Positions 62,800 through 64,000 of a DNA stretch of 64,000 nucleotides are shown here, in pieces (positions within the stretch are counted from its first letter, which is position 1; each line of letters opens with the position of its first letter). This stretch comes from Novipirellula caenicola (lineage in GTDB: Bacteria > Planctomycetota > Planctomycetia > Pirellulales > Pirellulaceae): contig NZ_BAABRO010000009.1 in NCBI RefSeq assembly GCF_039545035.1, forward strand, positions 186,001-250,000, read 5' to 3'. The notes under the pieces are model-generated. The model worked only from the letters and a program-made list of their open reading frames with translations, was not told the origin of the DNA and did not search any database. The translations under genes were made by a program, and so were the position numbers.

Positions 62800-64000
62800 A
62801 TGTCGCTCTATTTCTTTGTGAGTTCGCAGCGTCATTTGACTGAGGGGCTCCCTTGGGCCGAGACGATTGCCGATTCGATCGATACCCAAATCGTCTTGGT
62901 CGTGCTTGGCCAGGACCGAAACACACTAGCCGAGCAGGCTCGAAAAACGCTGCAGGCGTCGCAATCGATCAAGACAATCGAGGTGGTCGATGAAGATATC
63001 GATTCGGTGCTGAATCATATTCGAGTCAAGAAGTCGTCCTTGGTTCTGATTGTCAAAGATGCACATGACGAACCGTTTCAGCGATCGCTGTTCGAGCGTT
63101 CGCCGGTCCAAACGCTGTGGCTTCGCATCAACGGGGCGCCGCCGACGTCGGCATCGCGTGTCTATGATTTTGATGTTTCAACGCAATTGGAAACACAGCG
63201 GATCTCGAAGCGATTGCTCGGGCGTCCCGCTCATTCGGTACTATTGGAAAATGATCCCCCGGGCGATATAGATGTCCCAAAGTGGCTGGAACAGGAAAGC
63301 GTGCGGGTGGAGGGCGAACGCTGCGAATCAGGCGATTTAGTCTGGATTGTTTACGGCCGGACCCCCGCCGAGGAAAAACGGTACGTCGCGGCTCGTGCAC
63401 TGCTAAAGGAATCGAGCAAGGCGTCGATTGCCTTGATCAGCAAAGGGGAGTCGTTCTCGGAATCGCTTGCGTCGCGACTGCGTTACTGGGCCACTCATGT
63501 TGCCGAACCGCTGACAAGAGAACAGCGGGTCGAGTTATCACAGTCGTTGACCGAAGGCTCGCATCCGAGCTGGGAGTTCTTGGGCTTGATCTCGGCTTCC
63601 GCCATGCTGGCTGCCTTTGGGTTGCTGCAAGATTCCGCGGCGGTGATTATCGGAGCAATGTTGATTGCGCCGTTGATGACACCGATTTTGGGTGCCGGTC
63701 TTGCGCTGACCCTTGGCAACCGTCCGCTTTTTCAGACCGCATCCAATGCGATTGTGATCGGTTTTCTGGGCGCGTTGAGTTCGAGTTTTTTGTTTGGTTG
63801 TCTCGTCGTGCTGCTGCAGACGCCTGAGGTCACTCCCGAGATGTGGGCTCGATGCAAACCGTCGGCCCTCGATTTTTGTGTCGGACTGGTTGGCGGAATG
63901 GCGGCATCTTACGCACGAACACGCAGTCATCTCTCTTCGGCACTGGCCGGCGCTGCGATCGCCGCAGCATTGGTACCGCCGATTTCGACCGCGGGGCTGC
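62800..64000 (+). CDS. DUF389 membrane protein (5' part; continues beyond window)
   Basis: The ATG at 62800 opens a frame that runs off the right edge, with 400 codons visible. The first ~245 residues are soluble, with a start SLYFFVSSQRHLTEGLPWAE that recalls universal-stress or nucleotide-binding folds. DUF389 helices then begin: WEFLGLISASAMLAAFGLLQ, AAVIIGAMLIAPLMTPILGA and later SSALAGAAIAAALVPPISTA. The IGAMLIAPLMTPI block is the hallmark of the family (TIGR00341 type). Function is not established. Confidence 0.88.
   Translation, partial: MSLYFFVSSQRHLTEGLPWAETIADSIDTQIVLVVLGQDRNTLAEQARKTLQASQSIKTIEVVDEDIDSVLNHIRVKKSSLVLIVKDAHDEPFQRSLFERSPVQTLWLRINGAPPTSASRVYDFDVSTQLETQRISKRLLGRPAHSVLLENDPPGDIDVPKWLEQESVRVEGERCESGDLVWIVYGRTPAEEKRYVAARALLKESSKASIALISKGESFSESLASRLRYWATHVAEPLTREQRVELSQSLTEGSHPSWEFLGLISASAMLAAFGLLQDSAAVIIGAMLIAPLMTPILGAGLALTLGNRPLFQTASNAIVIGFLGALSSSFLFGCLVVLLQTPEVTPEMWARCKPSALDFCVGLVGGMAASYARTRSHLSSALAGAAIAAALVPPISTAGL

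Overview
The window reads as a chromosomal segment of a planctomycete, most likely a Rhodopirellula-like member of the Pirellulaceae. The evidence is two DUF1592/DUF1588-type cytochrome plus DUF1552 gene pairs, a giant secreted protein with the LEPR-XLL leader (ESLEDRRLLA), Ser/Thr kinases including one fused to a propeller-like sensor, a DUF1571 protein, long intergenic gaps, and several families of dispersed palindromic repeats. Both window edges cut a gene: a Ser/Thr kinase on the left and a DUF389 membrane protein on the right.

Layout. 1-4545: a kinase (minus), then a cupin and a PLP-dependent decarboxylase (plus). 4546-21950 is an accessory region. It holds a SulP anion transporter between two ~310-bp direct repeats, a RAYT (IS200-like) transposase fragment, a complete three-gene operon at 8321-13480, a 1753-aa surface protein with PKD-like and RTX-like repeats, a decayed TPR/glycosyltransferase-like gene, a second pair of ~360-384-bp direct repeats, and a MITE-like inverted-repeat element. 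21949-25271: DUF1592 and DUF1552 pair. 25452-33361: DoxX, RCK potassium channel, pyruvate kinase, a conserved protein of unknown function, and glutamine synthetase III. 33583-36290: FtsH-like metalloprotease domain, MDR dehydrogenase, Ser/Thr kinase.

36637-50493 is a dense amide-bond chemistry neighbourhood: AsnB, a circularly permuted ATP-grasp protein, an alpha-E protein, a transglutaminase-DUF2126 protein, a second ATP-grasp fused to alpha-E, a second transglutaminase, then on the other strand a RimK-like ligase with a TrkA-C-like tail and a RimB-like aspartyl protease. 50647-64000: small conserved proteins, a DUF721/DciA-like protein, a GT4 glycosyltransferase, a Tad-like operon (HAMP-like, TadE, VWA/TadG, TadE), a CDF metal exporter, the second DUF1592/DUF1552 pair, and the DUF389 protein.

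The most exciting system is 8321-13480. A 1151-aa sensor kinase (repeat-rich N-terminus, GHKL ATPase C-terminus), a stand-alone receiver domain, and a receiver fused to a nucleoside-phosphorylase-fold domain overlap at their start and stop codons. This is the gene order and domain logic of Detocs, the anti-phage two-component system whose effector cleaves ATP. Its base composition is visibly more AT-rich than its surroundings and it lies among mobile-element debris, which fits horizontal transfer. The second system worth pursuing is the amidoligase/transglutaminase cluster, predicted to make or attach an unidentified peptide-like product.
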